This document shows, one piece after another, positions 1 to 6,600 of a DNA stretch of 8,773 bases. Made by a program: the position numbers and the translations under genes. Below the pieces are notes generated by a model. It saw only the letters and a list, made by a program, of their open reading frames with translations. It searched no databases and was not told the origin of the DNA. The DNA is from Candidatus Pacearchaeota archaeon (lineage in GTDB: Archaea; Nanobdellota; Nanobdellia; Pacearchaeales; GW2011-AR1). Each line of letters begins with the position of its first letter. The first letter of the stretch is position 1. Where the stretch lies: positions 1-8,773 of the forward strand of contig JAGLIS010000066.1 of assembly GCA_023142835.1 (NCBI GenBank), read 5' to 3'.

Positions 1-666
1 TTCACGTCGGAGGATTGGTTTGATGATGTTTCTGGGGAGGTGGTGAATATGAGTTATATGTTCTATCGTGCTTATGTCTTTAACCAACTTTTAAACAGTT
101 GGAATACCTCTAGCGTTACAAATATGAGTTATATGTTCTTTGATGCTGACGCTTTCAACCAACCTTTAAACAACTGGAACACTTCCAGCGTCACAGATAT
201 GAAATATATGTTCTATAGTGTGGATGCTTTCAATCAATCCTTAAATAACTGGAATACTTCCAGCGTCACAAATATGAAATATATGTTCTATAATGCTGAC
301 GCTTTCAACAGCAACATCTCCGACTGGGACACATCCAAGGTAACAGATATGAGTGGTATGTTCTATTATAATAGCGTCTTCAACCAATCCCTAAACAACT
401 GGGATATCTCCAGCGTCACAACTATGTTTAGGATGTTCTATTATGCTGACGCTTTCAACGGCAACATCTCCAATTGGAACACTTCCAGCGTCACAACTAT
501 GAGTCAGATGTTCTACAATGCTAATGCTTTCAACCAACCTTTAAACAACTGGAACACTTCCAGCGTAACAGATATGAGTTATATGTTCTCTAATGCTGAT
601 GTCTTCAATCAAGATATAGGAAATTGGAATGTTTCAGCTGTTACGGATATGACTGAGATGTTTAAT
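1..666 (+). repeat. BspA-like / DUF285 tandem repeats (25 aa, 75 bp period)
   Basis: The ATG of the repeated M-x-x-MF motif falls at 49, 124, 199, 274, 349, 424, 499, 574 and 649, an exact 75-bp period. The unit reads approximately MSYMFYNADAFNQPLNNWN followed by TSSVTD. This is the DUF285/BspA-type surface repeat (leucine-rich-repeat-like solenoid) known from adhesins of Bacteroidetes, mycoplasmas, protists and some archaea, where it binds host or matrix proteins. The first unit (bases 1-48, around DWFDDVSGEVVN) is degenerate and may be the start of the array or a worn copy; more may lie upstream. Most repeats carry an N-T-S sequon. Codons here favour C endings (AAC, TCC, GTC, ATC), unlike the rest of the gene. 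At DNA level 151-191 and 526-566 are identical over 41 bp, so the array can recombine or slip. Confidence 0.93.
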
Positions 667-3600
667 GGAGTTACTTTATCGACGGCGAATTATGATAGTT
701 TGTTGAATGGGTGGGCGAGTTTGACGCCGAATTTGCAGGGTTCTGTTCCGTTTCACGGGGGGAGTTCGATGTATAGTATTTCTGCTAATGCTTCGAGGAA
801 TGGGACTTTAATTGGAGTTCATAGTTGGAGTATAACTGATGGGGGATTTGTAGATATTGTGTCTCCTACTTATTCGCTAAACCAGACGAATAATAGTGAA
901 GCAGGTCAATCAACTTTGTTTTCGATTTATTGGAATGATGGTATTGCTTTGCATCCGACGGGACAGTATATTTTCTCGACGAATAATACTGGAACTTGGG
1001 CAAATGAGTCTGCTGTAAACTTTTCAGCGACGCCAAGTTGGGCTAATGTGACTAAGACACTTAATTCGATGGGAGGGGTTAGTGTTGGTTATAGGTGGTA
1101 TGCGGATGATAATGCTGGGAATGTTAATAATACTGGGGTGTTTGTTTTGACTACGGTTGATACGATTTATCCCAAGATTAGTTTCGTTTCTCCGACGCTG
1201 GCTAATGATACCTCGACGACGAATACTTCTATTGAGATGAATGTTTCTATTAATGAGTCGGATTTGAACGAGGTTAAATGGAATTGGAACGGGACTAATT
1301 ATACTTTGTTTAATGATAGTTTGGTTTTGATGATGAATTTTGATAATGTTTCGGCACTCGGGGAGAATGATAGTTATGTTGTTGATATCTCTGGGAATGG
1401 GAATGATGGGAGTGTGAGTGGTGCGGTGTTTAATTCTAGTGGGAAGTATGGTGGTGCGTTTGATTTTGATGGGAATGTGAGTTATATTGATTGTGGGAAT
1501 GATAGCAGTTTGGATATTACTGATGTGATTACGATTGAAGCATGGGTGAATCCTTTGGGTGATTATGGAAGTGTTGTTTCTAAATCTGACTGGAAATATA
1601 AAAAGTCAATTACCTTAAGTCCTGTAACTCCTGGAGCAGATTATCAGGTTAAGGTTGAATTAACTACTTCAAATTTTAATTATTCCAAGGCAAAAGCAAA
1701 TGGAGATGATTTAAGATTTTATCAAGCGGATGGCACAGAGTTAAGTTACGAGATAGAAACTTGGAATACTTCAGGAACTTCTACAATCTGGGCGAGGGTT
1801 CATACTTCTGGAACAGATACAATTTATATATATTATGGGAATTCTGAAGCTTCGGCTAAGCCATCAAGAATAGTTTATGAATCCTATAGTGCTAATACAT
1901 TTTATGGTGATGGAACAGCTGGTACAGAGTGTTCATCCCCAGCTAGTACTAATGGTGATGGATGGTCATGTAACTATTGCTCCTGTGCTGGAGGTAGTTC
2001 ATGGAATGGAATGTACATGATGCGTGCATCATCTGGAAATGCCCAACTGCACTTTAACACTAGTTACCCTAATGAAGACCATTTGCTTTGTATGAAAATG
2101 ATTGAGTCTGATAGATGGAGTGGCTACAACGTCTATAATGGAATTGAAGTGGAATATGATGAAGTAAATTACAGTGGGACTTGGGTCTCCACTGCTTGGA
2201 ACAATGTTGCATTAAGCCACGACTATGGTGCTTATGCTGATGTAAGTGAGGCTAGTGTTAGTTATAATTTTACTGGAACAAGTGTTGGTTTAATTTATTT
2301 AGCTAACACTAATAGTGGTATTGTAAATTTTACAATTGATGGTGAAGACTATGGGACATTAGATACTTATCGTGATCCTTATATGTACCAATCCTTTTAT
2401 CAAATTGCTAAAGATTTATCTCCTACAGAGCATACCTTGGTTATAACCAATACAGGAACTAAAAATTCTTCTTCCTCAAGCACAAGATTTTATTTTGATA
2501 GTTTAACTTATATTGCTTCTGGTGAAGTTTGGCATTCAGATAATAAATATAATGCAAGATGGTCAGGAGATTGGGATGGAGATGCTCAAAATTATTTCAG
2601 TGATATTTGTATTGTTATACCTAAAAGAGCTATTCCTAGTGAGAATTTAGATTTGAATTTTGGTGAATCAGGTCGGATTACCAATGATGATTGGATTTCA
2701 GGTATAAAATTAGTGGCTGGAGGAGCATATGAAATTGCAACTTTCGATAGGGAAATGATTCAGGATCATGATTATGCTGTGAAATATTACTGGCATGACG
2801 ACGGTTGGAGTTGGTACACCTCCAATCCATGGAATGGCAGGATGATGACTGGTCCTGCTGGAGTAGGTGCAACAAGAACTCTCACTGCTCATACTGAGTA
2901 CCCAGAGGATCCTCATAAATTTATTATGGATGCTTTAGATGACCGGAACTCTTGTATTTATATACAAATTGGTAATTGGACTTCTCCCACTAATTGCACG
3001 CCCCAAGATGGTGGCTATCATGATCACATTGCCCCAATCTATATTCCTGCTGGAACAATTACTTCCAAAGATTTCACGATAACCGTTACTGCTCAAAGTG
3101 TAAGTCTTTATGCTACTCAATGGCTACTTTCAAGAGCTGTCTCGTCTGAGCCGATAGCAACTGTAGGAAACGAAACCGCTGCAGGAATCTCAAAAGGAGG
3201 AGCTTATGGGATTGGTGTAAATACAACAACTGCCTTTGCTTCAATAAATAATCAAACAATTTCAGGAGTAATGTCACCGAACTGGAATCATATTGTCCAA
3301 GTTTATGATGGCTCAAATCAGAGATTATATGTAAATGGAAATTTGTCCACAAGTTCAGCATTAACAGGAACAATAAGTGCAAACACAAATAGTATTCTAA
3401 TCGGAGATTTATTCAACGGCTCAATAGACGAAGTCCGAATCTATAATCGTTCTCTTTCAGCAGATGAAGTCTATCAACAATATGTTTCTAATTTAAACAA
3501 GTATGATACAGATAAGTGGTTGTTATATGTGAATCAGTCGAAGAATGCGACGGATGTTTTAGATGGAGGGACTTATACTTATTTTGCGAGTGCTAAGGAT

Positions 3601-6600
3601 ACAAGTGGGAATGAGAATTTGACCGAGGTTAGAACTGTGAGTGTTGATAGCTATCCGACATATTCTTTAAACCAGACGAATAATACTTTTTTAGGGCAGT
3701 CTACTTTGTTTTCAATTTATTGGGACGACGACGTCGCTTTGCATCCTAAGGGGCAGTATATTTTCTCGACGAATAATACTGGTGTTTGGGCAAATGAATC
3801 GGCGGTGAATTTTACGGCTACGCCAAGTTGGGCGAATGTGACGAAGGTTTTGAATTCAACAAAGGGAATTTCGATTGGTTATAGGTGGTATGCGAGTGAT
3901 AATAATGGGAATTGGAGTGATACGGAAATTTTTAGTTTGGTTACTACTAATACAAATATAATAGTTAATCTAATAAGTCCTTTAGACAATTGGGAGGTTA
4001 ATTCTTTATCTTTATTTGAATGTAATGCCTCGAGCGATATTTCTTTATTGAATATATCTTTATATCATAATTATTCTGGGACTTGGAGTCTTAATGATAC
4101 AACTAATTTATCAAGTAATAATGCGAGTGTTAAATTTAATGTTTCAGGATTAAATACTGAAAAGACTTTTGTATGGAACTGCTATGCCTGTGATGTAGAA
4201 TATTGTTATTTTGCCGACGCTAACAGAACACTCACATTTGATTTAACTTCTCCTACAATAAATTTTACTTCACCAACTCCTGGTAACGATTCGGTACAAA
4301 CGGAAACAAGTGTTTACGTAAACGTTTCAATATATGATGTTTTTAATAATTATTCTGCTTTTATTGACTGGAACAGAAGTTTAGTTGGATGGTGGAGATT
4401 AGAGCAAGGTAATGGGACTTCCTTTGAGGATAGTTCGAGTTGGGGAAATAATGGGAGTTGTTCGGGTTCAACTTGTCCTAATTGGACTATAGGGTATAGG
4501 GGAAAGGCTTATGATTTTGATGGAGTTGATGATTCTATTGATTGTGGAAATGATAGCAGTTTGGATGTTACGGATGAGATTACGATTGAGGCGTGGGTAA
4601 AACCTGAAGAAAATAATTTCAATTCCCTTGGTGGAACAATAACGACAGATGGTACGCATATTATTCATACTTTTACTTCTAATGGAGTATTTGAATGGGA
4701 AGGTGATACTGTAGATGTAGAAGTTTTAGTGGTTGGTGGAGGGGGAAGTGGAGGGACGCAAGGTAGTGCTAGTACAGGTACAGGTGCAGGTGGTGGTGGT
4801 GCAGGTGGTTTGATTTATAATGATAGTTATAGTGTTACTTCTGGAAATATAAGTATTACGATTGGGGCTGGTGGGGTTGCTCCTTCTACAACTTCAAATG
4901 GACGAAATAGCGGTGGGAGCACAACTTTTGGAGCCATTACAGCCTCGGGGGGTGGAGGAGGAGGATATAAAACTGTTGGCGGAATATTTGTTGCTGGACA
5001 AAATGGAGGTTCGGGTGGAGGTGCAGGTCAAAATAAGGCAGGAGGAACTGGAGTATCTGGACAAGGATATAGAGGAGGTAATGGATGGGGTGAACCTATA
5101 GGGGGTGCAGGTGGAGGTGGTGCTGATGAAGTAGGGGTAAGTGTACCTGGTGGTTGGTATGGTGGTGCAGGTGGTTCTGGGAAAGATTATAGTAACATAT
5201 TTGGAACTGGGGTTGGGGATAGTGGCTGGTTTGCGGGTGGAGGCGGAGGCGGATCTTATGATAGTGCTACTCATGGAGGATATGGAGCTTCAGGTGGAGG
5301 TGGAAATGGAGGAAGGAATTCAAATGGAATATCTGGTATTGCTGGAACTGGTGGTGGTGGTGGTGGTTCAGGGGACAGAAATCATAAAGGTGGAAATGGT
5401 GGTTCCGGTATAGTTATCGTTCGTTATCCAATACCTTCAATTGTAAGTAAGGGACATAATACTTATGGCTTAGGTATGAATAGTAGTAGTATTCGGGGAT
5501 TTATTAACAACCAGACAATTTCTACGTCTGTAATACTGGGAACTTATCAGCATGTTGCTTTTAGTTATGATGGTTCAAACCAGAAATTATATACGAATGG
5601 AATTTTACAAGTAGAACAGGCATTAACAGGAGTAATCAATACGAGTGTATCGGATTTGACTATAGGAGGTAATTATTTCAGTGGTATAATAGATGAGGTG
5701 CAAATATTTTCAAGAGCATTGTCTTCAGAAGAAATTAATGCGTCCTATCAAGCAGGAGTTTATAGGTTACAGAATAATTTTACTAATTTATCGTTGGGAG
5801 ATTATATTTATCAGGCACATGTTGTTGACCAGGCAGGGAATTTGAATTCGACAGAGGTGAGGAGTGTGATTGTTAATAGTCCTCCAACTTATTCGTTGAA
5901 TCAGACAAATAATACTATAGTTGGACAGTCGACTTTATTTTCAATTTATTGGGATGATAATCTTGCTTTGCATCCTAAGGGGCAGTATATTTTCTCGACG
6001 AATAATACTGGTGTCTGGGCGAATGAGTCTGCTGTAAACTTTTCAGCGACGCCAAGTTGGGCTAATGTTAGTAAGATTTTGAACTCAACAAGGGAAATTT
6101 CAATAGGTTATAGATGGTATGCGGATGATAATGTTGGGAACTGGAATGTTACGGAGGTTTTTAGTTTGGTTACAATAAATGATGCTCCAGTTATAAATTT
6201 CACACCTCCGACTCCTGCAAATAATACTTCGACGACGAATACCTCGATTGAGATTAATGTTTCGATTATTGAGGTTGATTTGGATGAAGTAAAATATAAT
6301 TGGAATGGGACTAATTATAGTTTGATGAATGATAGTCTTGTGTTGATGATGAACTTTGATAATGTTTCGGCGTTGGGGGAGAATGATACTCATGTTGTTG
6401 ATGTTAGTGGGAATGGGAATAATGGGACTTCAAATGCTGTTTGGAATTCATCTGGGAAGTTTGGAGCAGGAGCATTCTCTTTTGATGCTACTCATGATCA
6501 TATTAATGTAGGTAGTGATAGTAGCTTAGATTTAGGTACAGAATTTTCAGTGGCTGCCTGGGTAAAATCAGATTCTCTAATAAATAATGGAGGGATTGTT

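Larger units (their letters stand above)
1585..3195 (+). other. 537-aa in-frame block nested inside LamG1
   Basis: Residues 529-1065. The lectin sequence breaks after SVVSK (SK codons at 1579-1584) and continues after a second SK (3190-3195) with GGAYGIG, so the block looks bounded by a duplicated SK. In order it holds DUF2341 (about 530-622), a Cys-rich stretch (about 623-726), a galactose-binding-like beta-sandwich (about 727-840) and an unrecognised Trp/His-rich region (841-1060). Codons prefer A endings (GGA, ACA, TCA, AGA), contrasting with the GGG/ACG/TCG style on the left; this style continues into the C-terminal half of LamG1, so the imported piece may include that half. The insert is not an intein: there is no His-Asn at its end and no splicing motifs. 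Confidence 0.75.

Noticed and set aside
49..666. 75-bp periodic array considered as a CRISPR or non-coding tandem repeat
   Set aside because: The period is a multiple of three, the frame stays open, and the product is the DUF285 repeat with its cap; there is no alternation of constant repeats and unique spacers.
1585..3195. LamG1 insert considered as an intein
   Set aside because: The block starts with Ser but lacks the terminal His-Asn and splice-block motifs, and instead contains DUF2341 and a beta-sandwich.
2678..3388. Several 60-90 codon - strand open frames over the LamG1 insert
   Set aside because: They overlap one another and the main frame, and none resembles a known protein.
4894..5274. 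126-codon open frame on the - strand over the glycine-rich domain
   Set aside because: It is the complement of GGT/GGA-rich coding DNA and gives a low-complexity Ser/Thr/Pro product. The + strand frame encodes a complete known domain here, so this is a shadow.
4862..5413. Two + strand open frames (4862-5101 and 5141-5413) in another frame of the glycine-rich region
   Set aside because: Products are repetitive Val/Glu/Leu strings produced by reading glycine codons out of phase; no independent coding signal.
1579..5450. Possible frameshifts at the borders of the two LamG insertions
   Set aside because: Reading codon by codon through 1560-1620, 3170-3210, 4610-4640 and 5420-5450 keeps frame 1 open, and homologous lectin sequence is in the same frame on both sides.
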